64,000 nucleotides of DNA from Microbulbifer sp. GL-2 (GTDB lineage: Bacteria > Pseudomonadota > Gammaproteobacteria > Pseudomonadales > Cellvibrionaceae): positions 682,001 to 746,000 of the forward strand of contig NZ_AP019807.1 in NCBI RefSeq assembly GCF_007183175.1. Reading direction: 5' to 3'. Below the pieces are notes generated by a model. That model was given only the letters and a program-made list of their open reading frames with translations. It was not told the origin of the DNA and ran no database searches. Position numbers and translations under genes: made by a program. Below are positions 8,352-17,095 of the stretch, one piece after another. Position 1 is the first letter of the stretch. Each line of letters opens with the position of its first letter.

Positions 8352-9404
8352 TCAAGCCTTGCGGAAATCCAGCATTCTCTGCAAAGGAATCATCGCTTTA
8401 CGCCCCAACTCCGCATCCACAAAGATTTCATTGTCACCACGCTCCAGGACCCCACACAGGTTTTCCAGGGAGTTCATCGCCATCCAGGGACAGTTGGCGC
8501 AGCTACGGCAAGTAGCCCCGGCACCAGCAGTGGGCGCAACCATCAACTCCTTATCCGGGCACTCCTGTTGCATTTTGTAGAAAATGCCCTGATCAGTGGC
8601 AACGATAAAACGTTTTTCCGGACGGGTCTTGGCTGCATTAATAATCTGTGAGGTGGAGCCCACCACATCCGCCAACTCCACCACCGAAGCCGGGGACTCC
8701 GGATGCACCAGTACTACCGCATCCGGATACATCGCCTTCAGGTCTTCCACCCCCTTGGCCTTGAACTCCTCGTGCACGATACAAGAGCCATCCCACAACA
8801 ACACATCCGCACCGGTTTCCCGCTGCACATAGCCCCCCAGATGCTTGTCAGGTGCCCATAGGATTTTCTCACCATTGGCGTCCAGGTGATCCACTACATC
8901 CAAGGCGATACTGGAAGTCACCACCCAGTCTGCTCGCGCCTTTACTGCAGCAGACGTGTTAGCGTAAACAACTACCGTGCGATCGGAATGCTGATCACAG
9001 AACTCCGCAAATTCATCCGGTGGGCAGCCCAGGTCCAGGGAGCAAGTGGCTTCCAGAGTAGGCATCAGGACGCGTTTATTCGGAGTCAGGATCTTGGCCG
9101 TTTCCCCCATAAACTTCACGCCGGCTACCACCAAGGTATCTGCGGCGTGCCGGGCCCCAAAACGGGCCATTTCCAGGGAATCAGATACACAGCCACCGGT
9201 CTCTTCGGCCAATGCCTGGATCAGAGGGTCAGTGTAATAGTGAGCAACTAATACGGCATTCTGCTCTTGCAGCAGGCGCTTGATACGCTCGCGCCAGCCT
9301 TGTAACTCCACTTCACTGTATTGAGACACAACCGGCTCCGCCAGATGCGTCTGCACCAGTGAGCGGGAATCTACCGTTTCTGCGGCAACGGACTTTTGGG
9401 TCAT
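8352..9404 (-). CDS. nadA: quinolinate synthase A
   Basis: [4Fe-4S] enzyme of NAD biosynthesis that condenses iminoaspartate with dihydroxyacetone phosphate to quinolinate. Conserved blocks are visible: LVAHYYTDPLIQALAEETGG near residue 53, GVKFMGETAKIL, LDLGCPPDEFA (cluster Cys), and the C-terminal GAGATCRSCANCPWMAMN with the CxxCxxC-type ligand. Length of 350 aa is typical of the gammaproteobacterial form. The gene converges on the BepA-like protease gene and diverges from the LhgO-like gene across a short region. NadB is not in the window. Confidence 0.97.
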   Translation of the reverse strand: MTQKSVAAETVDSRSLVQTHLAEPVVSQYSEVELQGWRERIKRLLQEQNAVLVAHYYTDPLIQALAEETGGCVSDSLEMARFGARHAADTLVVAGVKFMGETAKILTPNKRVLMPTLEATCSLDLGCPPDEFAEFCDQHSDRTVVVYANTSAAVKARADWVVTSSIALDVVDHLDANGEKILWAPDKHLGGYVQRETGADVLLWDGSCIVHEEFKAKGVEDLKAMYPDAVVLVHPESPASVVELADVVGSTSQIINAAKTRPEKRFIVATDQGIFYKMQQECPDKELMVAPTAGAGATCRSCANCPWMAMNSLENLCGVLERGDNEIFVDAELGRKAMIPLQRMLDFRKA

Positions 9405-9569
9405 GGCTAACTACCACCACTCGCGAAAAGCGCGCATTATAGCGCATTGCAGCGCCAGAACAGCGTTTTGGCGCTCTCATCTATAGTTACTACGCAATTG
9501 GACAGTCACAACAGGCTGGAGTTTTCTTTGCGGGCTGGGCCAGGAACGGAAAACATTCTCCAAAAGCTT

Positions 9570-10670
9570 ATGGATAGAGCAGATTGCATTGTGATTGGCG
9601 CTGGAGCCCTGGGACTGGCCAGCGCCTATGCCCTCTCCCACACAGGTCGCAAGGTGTTTGTACTGGAGCAGCACGGCGCTATCGGCACAGAGACCAGTGC
9701 CCGTAGCAGTGAAGTTATCCATTCTGGTATCTACTATCCCAGCAACAGCCTTAAAGCCCGCGCCTGCATCGAAGGCAAGGAACAGCTTTACAAGTTTTGC
9801 AAGGAATATGGCGTACCGCACAAACGAATCGGAAAGCTAATCGTGGCCACCAATAAGGCACAACTCCCCCAGTTGCACGATTTAAAGGTACAGGGAGATA
9901 CCAACGGAGCCGGTGGGCTGCGATTACTCGATGCAGAGGATGCCCGAAGGATAGAGCCGGAATTGGAATGCACCGCTGCAATTTATTCGCCTACGACCGG
10001 AATTATTGATAGCCACGCACTGCTGCTCGCGTTACAGGGAGCCCTGGAAAGCAAGGGCGGCCAGGTAGTGCTGTCATCCAAGGTGGTACAACTGGCCCGT
10101 ATCGAGTGCGACTATCAACTGACAATGAAAGACGGCTACAAAATCAAAACTCCCCGCCTGGTAGTAGCCGGTGGCCTTCATACCAACCAGTTGCTTTCCG
10201 CTATAAACGACAAATCCATCCGCGCTGCAATCCCAACACAATATTTAGCCAAGGGTAACTACTTTACCTTATCGCATAAGGCGCCCTTTTCTCACCTGAT
10301 ATACCCCCTGCCAGAGAAGGGCGGGCTGGGAGTTCATTTGACACTGAACATGGAGGGGCGCGCCCGCTTCGGGCCCGACGTGGAATGGGTCAACGACATC
10401 AGTTACAGTGTGAACACCAAGCGAAGAGGGAAATTTTACCAAAATATTCGCCGCTATTGGCCTGACCTGTCAGATGGCTCCCTGCAGCCAGACTATGCGG
10501 GAATACGCCCAAAGCTGGTACCTGAGGGAGCCCCGGCCGGGGATTTTTTTATTCTTCAAAAAGGTCAGCGTAATCACGCACAATTATTGGCATTTTTTGG
10601 TATTGAATCCCCCGGATTAACTTCAGCCCTCTATCTCGGTGCACAGGCTGCACTGGCTATGGGAAAATAG
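9570..10670 (+). CDS. FAD-dependent oxidoreductase, L-2-hydroxyglutarate oxidase (LhgO)-like
   Basis: DAAO-fold flavoprotein of 366 aa. The dinucleotide-binding motif IVIGAGALGLASAYAL begins at residue 7. The following SSEVIHSGIYYPSNSLKA segment and TGIIDSHALLLAL match the L-2-hydroxyglutarate oxidase family, which passes electrons to the quinone pool while oxidising L-2-hydroxyglutarate to 2-oxoglutarate. It is shorter than E. coli LhgO (about 420 aa), so another 2-hydroxyacid or amino acid could be the substrate. I chose ATG 9570 because the flavin motif normally starts within ten residues of the N-terminus; the open frame back to 9447 has no supporting signals. No operon partner. Confidence 0.8.
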   Translation: MDRADCIVIGAGALGLASAYALSHTGRKVFVLEQHGAIGTETSARSSEVIHSGIYYPSNSLKARACIEGKEQLYKFCKEYGVPHKRIGKLIVATNKAQLPQLHDLKVQGDTNGAGGLRLLDAEDARRIEPELECTAAIYSPTTGIIDSHALLLALQGALESKGGQVVLSSKVVQLARIECDYQLTMKDGYKIKTPRLVVAGGLHTNQLLSAINDKSIRAAIPTQYLAKGNYFTLSHKAPFSHLIYPLPEKGGLGVHLTLNMEGRARFGPDVEWVNDISYSVNTKRRGKFYQNIRRYWPDLSDGSLQPDYAGIRPKLVPEGAPAGDFFILQKGQRNHAQLLAFFGIESPGLTSALYLGAQAALAMGK

Positions 10671-11265
10671 CAAAACTGGATAAGTAAAATGGGATAATAA
10701 ATTAGTGATAAAGCATTTCTGGCCAAGATCATCACCCAGGATAAACTGCCCCTATTAGCGTTATCTACCGAAGACAAAGATACAGTTTTCGACCCAACTA
10801 CTACTCACACCAATCAGATAGCATTCAAAATACAGTGCCATTTCCGGCATACAGAAACCACAAAATTATAATTAGTAGGCGCATTCCAGGAAGATATCCA
10901 GAAAGATATAAGTTGCGGACCTTATTTACCCTCAGAGCCCACACGCCGTGACACAGAATCACTGTAAATGCTAAGCGCCTTTTCTTTAAGGGCTGACTCT
11001 GAATCGAACAACCCCTGACTAACTGTTATTGAAGGGGAGTGAGAGTGCTGGATGAAAGAAATACTGAAATACTAACTGGGGGGAATAATTTTCTGTGTCA
11101 TTTTTAACTTAACGTCAGATTAATTGAACAACGGCAAAATACACGCTCAACCCGACTGTTAAGGTGTCCTGGGGTTGAACAAGGAGGCCCGACGACAGGA
11201 GAAAAACTCAAAGAAAGATAGCTATCTTCTTTATCAGTATTTAAATCTTGAAAGGTCTGAAGAGA
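10671..11265. other. intergenic region before the tRNA-Lys genes, nothing identified
   Basis: Nearly 600 bases with stops in all frames and no convincing hairpin or promoter. I see no remnant of a gene. Confidence 0.5.
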
Positions 11266-11341
11266 TGGTGGGTCGTGCTGGATTCGAACCAGCGACCAAT
11301 TGGTTAAAAGCCAACTGCTCTACCAACTGAGCTAACGACCC
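11266..11341 (-). tRNA. tRNA-Lys (anticodon TTT), copy 1
   Basis: Complete 76-nt cloverleaf on the minus strand: acceptor GGGTCGT/ACGACCC, D-loop AGCTCAGTTGGTAGAGC, anticodon loop CTTTTAA giving anticodon UUU, T-arm GGTTCGAATCC, and an encoded CCA end. Identical to the second copy 104 bases away. Confidence 0.97.
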
Positions 11342-11445
11342 TTACAAGCTGGGCTATCTTGGCATGTCCCAGCTCAGGAAACCTTCACTCTCGCGCAGAG
11401 ATGTAAAAGTTAGTTTGGGTTGCATTGTGCATACCCGGTGGAAAA

Positions 11446-11521
11446 TGGTGGGTCGTGCTGGATTCGAACCAGCGACCAATTGGTTAAAAGCCAACTGCTC
11501 TACCAACTGAGCTAACGACCC
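11446..11521 (-). tRNA. tRNA-Lys (anticodon TTT), copy 2
   Basis: Same 76 bases as the neighbouring copy, with encoded CCA. It lies 132 bases downstream of queC on the same strand, as the tRNA-Lys gene does in Pseudomonas. Confidence 0.97.
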
Positions 11522-11653
11522 TTTTCCGTGCCTCGATGTGAGGAGCTGCGTATCTTACGGATCTATTCCGAAAAGACAATACCTAACTCGAAAAAAAATC
11601 CAACAAATTTAAGGGGTTAGGCATTTTCTTCAAAAATTGGCGCCAGGCACCAT

Positions 11654-12331
11654 TCACTGCGCATAGACCGTGGGGTCTTGGAGGCCCGCATCATTAAATC
11701 CCGCCGCGCGCAGACGGCAACTATCGCAACGCCCACAGGCAGCACCGTCCGGGCGTGCCTGGTAGCAGGATACCGTCAAACTGTAGTCCACCCCAAGGCG
11801 CGTGCCCTCACATACTATATCTGCTTTGCTCATCTGCATCAGCGGGGCACGAATTGAAAGTTTGTACCCTTCAACACCTGCACGGGTGGCAAGGTTGGCC
11901 ATCTTTTCATAGGCCTCAATATATTCAGGTCGGCAATCGGGATAGCCCGAATAGTCCACTGCATTGACGCCAACAAAAATGTCCTGCGCCCCCAGAACCT
12001 CGGCCCAGCCCAGTGCAATTGAGAGAAAAATCGTATTGCGTGCAGGCACATAGGTGACGGGAATACCGCTTGTCTCCTCCTCCGGCACCTCGATAGAGTC
12101 ATCGGTCAAGGCGGAGCCACCGATAGCACGCAAATCCAGTTTAACAACCTTGTGTTCGCGGGCTCCCTGAGCCTCGGCAACCCGCTCTGCCGCCAACAGT
12201 TCGGCCTCATGGCGCTGACCGTAGTCAAATCCCAGGGCATAACATTCGTAGCCATCGGCGCGCGCCATGGCAAGTACGGTGGCAGAATCCAAGCCACCAG
12301 ATAGCAAAATTACCGCTTTCTTCGCAGTCAT
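11654..12331 (-). CDS. queC: 7-cyano-7-deazaguanine synthase
   Basis: ATP-dependent enzyme that converts 7-carboxy-7-deazaguanine to preQ0 with ammonia, in queuosine biosynthesis. The PP-loop SGGLDSATVLAMA lies at residues 10-22, and the zinc site is C-terminal (SCYQARPDGAACGRCDSCRL). I prefer ATG 12329-12331 (MTAKKAVILLSGG) because GAGG sits five bases before it; an in-frame start five codons upstream has no such site. It follows queE at about 50 bases and is the end of the long minus-strand block. QueD and QueF are not in the window. Confidence 0.96.
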   Translation of the reverse strand: MTAKKAVILLSGGLDSATVLAMARADGYECYALGFDYGQRHEAELLAAERVAEAQGAREHKVVKLDLRAIGGSALTDDSIEVPEEETSGIPVTYVPARNTIFLSIALGWAEVLGAQDIFVGVNAVDYSGYPDCRPEYIEAYEKMANLATRAGVEGYKLSIRAPLMQMSKADIVCEGTRLGVDYSLTVSCYQARPDGAACGRCDSCRLRAAGFNDAGLQDPTVYAQ

Positions 12332-12378
12332 CAGTTCCTCATTCACTCAAATACAGCTGGTGGAAATCAGGGCAGTAA

Positions 12379-13038
12379 TTACACCCCCGGGATATCCCCC
12401 CAAAGCAATTTGTGCAACTGCATCTGCATACGCACTGGCAGGCCATCCGCCAATATCCACTCTGCCAGCTGCCGCGCCTGCAGCTGTTCATAGCTGGGTG
12501 AGAACAGCACTTCCCCCACCCGTTCCGGCAAATTATATTGGTCCAGGGTAAACTTGGCCCATTCGTAATCGCCCCGATCGCAAATCACAAACTTGATCTG
12601 ATCATCGCGGGTTAACACCTGCATGTTTTCCATGCGATTGCGGTGCTGCTCACCGGACGCCGGTGTCTTCAGGTCCACAACCCTCGATACACGCGGGTCC
12701 ACTTGATCCACGAGCATCGCACCACTGGTTTCCAGGCTTACCGCATAGCCCTCATCACACAGAATTTGCAGCAGAGGCAGGCAATTGGGTTGAGCTAAGG
12801 GTTCACCCCCGGTCACACAAACGTGGCGGGCCGGGTGGCTCTTAACCTGCTGTAAAATCTGCTCCAGGGTCATGCGCTCGCCGCCGTGAAAGGCATATTC
12901 GGAGTCGCAATAGGTACAGCGCAGCGGGCACCCTGTCAGGCGAACAAACACCGTTGGCAGGCCACTTTCTCGCGCCTCTCCCTGAAGGGAGTAGAAAATT
13001 TCACTAATTCTGAGTGATTCTTTAGACAGACTGGACAT
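12379..13038 (-). CDS. queE: 7-carboxy-7-deazaguanine synthase
   Basis: Radical SAM enzyme that contracts carboxytetrahydropterin to 7-carboxy-7-deazaguanine. The [4Fe-4S] ligands CPLRCTYC are Cys37, Cys41 and Cys44 in the CxxxCxxC pattern, preceded by the substrate region IFYSLQGEARESGLPTVFVR. VTGGEPL follows. I use ATG 13038 (MSSLSKESLRISEIF); an alternative ATG at 13077 would place the first codons inside a terminator hairpin. Gene order queE-queC is shared with Pseudomonas. The hairpin with T run just upstream means expression may be attenuated or depend on its own start. Confidence 0.95.
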   Translation of the reverse strand: MSSLSKESLRISEIFYSLQGEARESGLPTVFVRLTGCPLRCTYCDSEYAFHGGERMTLEQILQQVKSHPARHVCVTGGEPLAQPNCLPLLQILCDEGYAVSLETSGAMLVDQVDPRVSRVVDLKTPASGEQHRNRMENMQVLTRDDQIKFVICDRGDYEWAKFTLDQYNLPERVGEVLFSPSYEQLQARQLAEWILADGLPVRMQMQLHKLLWGDIPGV

Positions 13039-13051
13039 ATACACCCGACAC

Positions 13052-13084
13052 AAAAACGCCCGGAAGGCACATGCCATCCGGGCG
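13052..13084 (-). terminator. rho-independent terminator-like hairpin between cpoB and queE
   Basis: On the minus strand: CGCCCGGA, inner GGCA/TGCC pairs, TCCGGGCG, then TTTTT. The T run ends 13 bases before the queE ATG. It would end tol-pal-cpoB transcripts, or act as an attenuator for queE-queC. A TATGAT hexamer lies at 13089-13094, just upstream of the hairpin on that strand. Confidence 0.8.
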
Positions 13085-13151
13085 CGGGATCATAGGCTTT
13101 TTCTGCTCAAAAAACCAGCGATGCCATTGAGACAACAGCGGCTACCCGCTG

Positions 13152-13973
13152 CTAGAAGTTCTCCTGGAGATACTTCTTCGCCAAGTTTGACGCTCTGGCA
13201 TCACTCGCAGCAACCTGTTCGAGCAGGTTGCGGGCTTTCTGCTGATCACCAAGCTGGTGGTAAACCGTACCCAGCTTATAGCGGCCGTCCCAAACTTTGT
13301 TGGAATTGGGGTAGCCGTCAAGTAAAGCTACAAACCATTCGCGGGCTTCTTCCAGGTTTCCCTGTACCAATGCTATCTCACCCAGCCAATAGTTGGCATT
13401 GGGGGCATACTTTCCGTCGGGGAAGTCTTGTAAAAGACTCCTGAACTCGGCACTGGCGCCACCGTAGTCGCCATTGCGGGCCAAGCCGAAACTGGCCTGG
13501 TAGCGATCGCGCTCACTCTTGCCATCCTTGGGGCCCTCGGACTTGGCAGGCATATTGCCGCCTTGGGCCGAGGCACTGTTATCAGCATTTGCAGGCGGCC
13601 TGGCCGAGGGCTCAGTGCCACTTAGACGTGCGATGCGCCGATCCAGGTCCATGTAATCCTCGGTGCGCTGCTGCTTGAGACGTTTAATCTCGTGGCGCAG
13701 CTCCTCCACCGTACCACGCAGTTCACGTACTTCCTGCTGCAATACCTGCATCTGGTAGTAAGCTTCGGCCTGGGGATTGGTTTTGGCCCTGGGACTGGAC
13801 GTTGCGGCTCTGGCCAGCTGCATTTCCGCAGCGCCACTTCCGCTTGGGGAGGCCGACTGTTCCTGACTGCTGGCAGACAGGTCCACAATAGGGGCCTGGG
13901 AGAATGCGGGCGATGCCACAGCCGTTACTGCTGCGGCAATCGCCAGTTTTCTAATCGTAAAAGCCATTGGCAT
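13152..13973 (-). CDS. cpoB: cell division coordinator CpoB (YbgF)
   Basis: Periplasmic TPR protein that links peptidoglycan synthesis (PBP1B) with Tol-dependent outer-membrane constriction. A signal peptide covers residues 1-25 (cleavage near AFSQ). A coiled-coil trimerisation segment follows at about 68-105 (EVRELRGTVEELRHEIKRL), then a low-complexity linker and three TPR-like repeats including NANYWLGEIALVQGNLEEA. Length of 273 aa is usual. It follows pal by 11 bases and is the last gene of the tol cluster before a terminator. Either ATG 13973 or ATG 13967 could be the start; neither has a strong ribosome binding site. Confidence 0.94.
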   Translation of the reverse strand: MPMAFTIRKLAIAAAVTAVASPAFSQAPIVDLSASSQEQSASPSGSGAAEMQLARAATSSPRAKTNPQAEAYYQMQVLQQEVRELRGTVEELRHEIKRLKQQRTEDYMDLDRRIARLSGTEPSARPPANADNSASAQGGNMPAKSEGPKDGKSERDRYQASFGLARNGDYGGASAEFRSLLQDFPDGKYAPNANYWLGEIALVQGNLEEAREWFVALLDGYPNSNKVWDGRYKLGTVYHQLGDQQKARNLLEQVAASDARASNLAKKYLQENF

Positions 13974-13984
13974 CCATTTGACGA

Positions 13985-14470
13985 TTAGTTAATAACAACG
14001 CGACGGTTCATCGCACGGGCAGCTTCGTTAGAGCCCATTTGAGCTGGGCGCTCTTCACCGTAGCTGATCACTTCCAGAGTAGCTGCATCTACGCCTTGCA
14101 GTACCAAAAAGTCGCGTACGGCATTGGCACGACGCTCACCCAGAGCCAGGTTGTACTCACGGGTGCCCAGCTCGTCGGCGTGGCCTTCCAGGCGCACGGA
14201 GCCAGTGGCGCTGCGCATACGGTCAGCATGACGGATCAGCAGCTCACGGGTTTCCGGCTTCAGCAGGGACTGGTCGAAGTCGAAGTAAACTACGTTTTCC
14301 AGAGGGGCAATAGCATCGCCATCATCTACGACATTAGTATCAACCGGTGCTTCGATTTCCGGCTGGCTTACGACTTCCTGGCCACTCTGCTCGCTATCGG
14401 TGCTGCTACAACCAGCCATTACGGCCAAAACACAGGCCAGTCCAAGACCTGTTTTAACTGATTTCAACAT
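13985..14470 (-). CDS. pal: peptidoglycan-associated lipoprotein Pal
   Basis: Outer-membrane lipoprotein that binds peptidoglycan and TolB/TolA, keeping the envelope layers together during division. The signal ends in a lipobox-type AVMAGC with Cys21. After an acidic linker, the OmpA-like domain begins at VVYFDFDQSLLKPETRELL and includes the meso-DAP-binding stretch RLEGHADELGTREYNLALG. Length of 161 aa is typical (OprL of Pseudomonas is similar). The 94-base gap to tolB leaves room for an extra pal promoter, as known in other species, though I do not see a clear one. Confidence 0.97.
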   Translation of the reverse strand: MLKSVKTGLGLACVLAVMAGCSSTDSEQSGQEVVSQPEIEAPVDTNVVDDGDAIAPLENVVYFDFDQSLLKPETRELLIRHADRMRSATGSVRLEGHADELGTREYNLALGERRANAVRDFLVLQGVDAATLEVISYGEERPAQMGSNEAARAMNRRVVIN

Positions 14471-14564
14471 AAGTTACTCCGCTTTTAGTTTTATCGAAAA
14501 TCCTGAAAGATTTTTTAAATTGATCTTTTAAACACCCTGCGCATCAGCGCGCTGGGCCCCCGCC

Positions 14565-15860
14565 TCAATCAAAGTATGGCGACCATGCCGGTTCCCGGAC
14601 ATCACCCCTCTGGGAGGGCAGGTTGTACTTCACCCCGGCGTCCAGCGATACCGCAGCCAGAATGCCCTTGTCTCCGCGCTTGGTTGCGTACATCAACATT
14701 GCGCCATTCGGTGCAATGCTCGGGGATTCGTCCAGTGTGGTCTCCGTAAGGACACGCATTCTGCCCGAATTAATATCCATCGTGGCGATGGTAAAGGTTC
14801 CCCGGTTACGATGCACCATGACCAACGTCTTCCCGTCAGGAGAAACACGCGGCCGCGCATTGTAGTCGCCATCGAAGGTTAAGCGGTCGACTTGACCAGT
14901 GGCAAGAGTCAATTGGTAAATTTGTGGTTTCCCTCCCCTATCGGATGTGAAAACCAGCGATTTACCATCGGGCATCCAGTTTGGCTCGGTATCAATGGAG
15001 AAGTGTCTGGTCATACGAGTGAACTTACCGCTCACCAGATCCAGCACGTAGATCTCCGGGTTGCCGTCCTTGGAGAGCACCATAGCCAACTTGGTTCCAT
15101 CGGGGGACCAGGTCGGCGAACTATTAATGCCCTTGAAGTTTGTGAGCTGCTTGCGCACACCGGTGCGCAGATTCTCGCGGAAGATTGCCGGGCGGCCAGT
15201 CTCGAAGGAGACGTAGGCCAACTCCTGGCCATTGGGCGACCACATGGGAGACATCACCGGCGCGCTGAAGCGGCGAACCTGCTTGGAGCGGGCGCCGTCG
15301 ATATCCGAGCGCATCAATACATAGCTGGGCTTACCGCCGCGGGTCTCTTCCTGCACATATACCATTTCGGTGGAAAAGGCTCCGCGAATACCTGTTACCG
15401 CCTCAAAGATCTCATCAGCAGCACGGTGGGCAATATCCCGCAGCTGGGTCTGGCCGCCGCGCACCTGCTTGGTAAACATCTTGTGTTGACCAAACACATT
15501 GACCAGATCAAAGGTAAGCAGGTAACCAGAGGCCTGGGGCTCAATACGACCGGTAACAATATACTCGGTACCGAGAATACGCCAATCGCGAAATACCACA
15601 TCTTCCGGGGTCTTGGGGAAGGACAACATATCCTCCTTGGGTACCGGCGAGAACAGGCCACTGCGGCGCAGGTCAGCAGAAATGATCCCGGAGACATCCT
15701 CTTGCAGCACACCGCTACCGGACCAGCTGAATGGGGATACTGCTATCGGCGTGGGATCATCAATACCACTGGTGATATCCACCACCAGCTGGGCACGAGC
15801 TCCCAGGCTCACCGAGGCAATTGCAATAATGACGACTGTTTTGAGTAAGCTCTTGATCAT
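14565..15860 (-). CDS. tolB: Tol-Pal system protein TolB
   Basis: Periplasmic beta-propeller that docks on Pal and TolA. Signal peptide at residues 1-23 (cleavage after ARA). An N-terminal alpha/beta domain is followed by repeated propeller blades with the WSPDG-type motif (MSPMWSPNGQELAYVS, SPTWSPDGTKLAMVL, NWMPDGKSLVFTS). Length of 431 aa is standard. Its ATG overlaps the tolA stop by 4 bases, so translation is coupled. Confidence 0.97.
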   Translation of the reverse strand: MIKSLLKTVVIIAIASVSLGARAQLVVDITSGIDDPTPIAVSPFSWSGSGVLQEDVSGIISADLRRSGLFSPVPKEDMLSFPKTPEDVVFRDWRILGTEYIVTGRIEPQASGYLLTFDLVNVFGQHKMFTKQVRGGQTQLRDIAHRAADEIFEAVTGIRGAFSTEMVYVQEETRGGKPSYVLMRSDIDGARSKQVRRFSAPVMSPMWSPNGQELAYVSFETGRPAIFRENLRTGVRKQLTNFKGINSSPTWSPDGTKLAMVLSKDGNPEIYVLDLVSGKFTRMTRHFSIDTEPNWMPDGKSLVFTSDRGGKPQIYQLTLATGQVDRLTFDGDYNARPRVSPDGKTLVMVHRNRGTFTIATMDINSGRMRVLTETTLDESPSIAPNGAMLMYATKRGDKGILAAVSLDAGVKYNLPSQRGDVREPAWSPYFD

Positions 15861-16642
15861 TGGCGCAGATCTTCAACTATAAAATTCAAAATGGTTGTAC
15901 GGGCTTCCCGCTCAAATATCACCGGCTCCTCCCGGGCCAGCTCGGCCACTTCGGGGAAGACTTCCACCTTTCGAATAGCAGTTAATACCGAGCGGTCCAG
16001 GGCTGCATTGCCACTGCCCTCGACGATATTAGCTGCCACTACCCTGCCGGTGGGGACAAAATTAATTTTCACTCTAATGGTCATGCCATTACGGGCACTG
16101 GGTGGGCGGCTCCATACCGCCTCAATCTGCTGCTTGATCGCCTGACCTACAGACATAACCGCCTGCTGCCCTTCATTGGCATCCAGCAGTTCCTGCTCAT
16201 CCTCCAAGGCTTCATCAAAAGAACTCTGGCGCTCTTTGGCCAGCTGCTCTTTCAATTCCTTCTCCTTTTGCTCTTTCTCCCGACGCGCCTTCTCTTCCCT
16301 GGCTTTACGATCAGCCGCTACCTTGGCCTTGCGCTTCTTTTCGGCTTCGAGTTTTTTCTTGCGCTCCAAGGCTGCACGGCGCTTGCGTTCAACCTCGGCT
16401 TTGCGCTTCTGCTCGGCCTCGCGCTGGGCCCGCTGCTGAATCTTGTCCACCTTCTTCGGCAGATTTTTCTGCGGCGTCGCTGCCTCTATAGTCACCAGCT
16501 TGGCCTGCACAAACTTTGGCATAGCCTTGCGTTCGGGCATGCTACTGGCTTCCCAGCCATAGGTGATGGCGGTGATCAGCGCCCCGTGCAACAGGAGGCT
16601 GATCACGATCGCCAGTGCATAAAAGCCTTTATTCACCAGCAC
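15857..16642 (-). CDS. tolA: Tol-Pal system protein TolA
   Basis: Inner-membrane protein spanning the periplasm, energised by TolQR. A single membrane helix lies at residues 7-29. A long Lys/Glu/Ala/Arg-rich helical region (about residues 48-145) is visible as repeated KRKAEVERKRR-type sequence, and a globular C-terminal domain from about residue 160 (VMSVGQAIKQQIEAVWSRPP) would bind TolB and Pal. At 261 aa it is shorter than E. coli TolA (421 aa), mostly because the helical region is shorter. It follows tolR by one base. Confidence 0.95.
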   Translation of the reverse strand: MLVNKGFYALAIVISLLLHGALITAITYGWEASSMPERKAMPKFVQAKLVTIEAATPQKNLPKKVDKIQQRAQREAEQKRKAEVERKRRAALERKKKLEAEKKRKAKVAADRKAREEKARREKEQKEKELKEQLAKERQSSFDEALEDEQELLDANEGQQAVMSVGQAIKQQIEAVWSRPPSARNGMTIRVKINFVPTGRVVAANIVEGSGNAALDRSVLTAIRKVEVFPEVAELAREEPVIFEREARTTILNFIVEDLRQ

Positions 16643-16643
16643 C

Positions 16644-17075
16644 CTACCCCTGCGGTGGCTCAGTCACCAGGCCGACGCTAGGCGCCCCGGCCTGTTGCAA
16701 CTCGGTCATGACATTGACGATCAAACCGTATTTGGCGTCGGTATCACCCCACACCAGCACTGGGGTTTCTGGCTTCTGGCGCAGCACCTTGCCCACAGTA
16801 TCCTTGATTTCGGAAAGGGGCTTGGCCTCTTTCTCGTCACTTCCCAGGTTCAAATAATAGGTACCGTCGGCGCGCACTGACACGATCAACGGCTCCTCAT
16901 CGGTATCCTCCATCGGCGCCGAGGGCGCATTGGGCAGATCGACTTGGACCCCCTGCATCAATAATGGTGCCGTGACCATAAAGACAATCAGCAACACCAG
17001 CATCACGTCGATGTAGGGCACCACATTGATCTCGGATACCAACTTCTTTTTGGTTCCCTTGCGAAACACACTCAT
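16644..17075 (-). CDS. tolR: Tol-Pal system protein TolR
   Basis: ExbD-type partner of TolQ in the proton-driven motor. One membrane helix at about residues 18-42 contains the conserved Asp of MSEINVVPYIDVMLVLLIVF-like sequence (here VVPYIDVMLVLLIVFMVTAP, Asp23). A periplasmic domain follows. Length of 143 aa is usual. Confidence 0.97.
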   Translation of the reverse strand: MSVFRKGTKKKLVSEINVVPYIDVMLVLLIVFMVTAPLLMQGVQVDLPNAPSAPMEDTDEEPLIVSVRADGTYYLNLGSDEKEAKPLSEIKDTVGKVLRQKPETPVLVWGDTDAKYGLIVNVMTELQQAGAPSVGLVTEPPQG

Positions 17076-17095
17076 AGGGTTCGCCTACTCACTAC

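Noticed and set aside
13000..13160. preQ1 riboswitch ahead of queE
   Set aside because: The leader is a plain hairpin with T run; I could not fit the pseudoknot or the conserved tail sequence of preQ1 aptamers.
14892..15848. 318-codon open frame on the plus strand inside tolB
   Set aside because: It is the antisense shadow of tolB. The opposite strand encodes a complete beta-propeller protein with signal peptide in the expected operon position, and this frame has no ribosome binding site.
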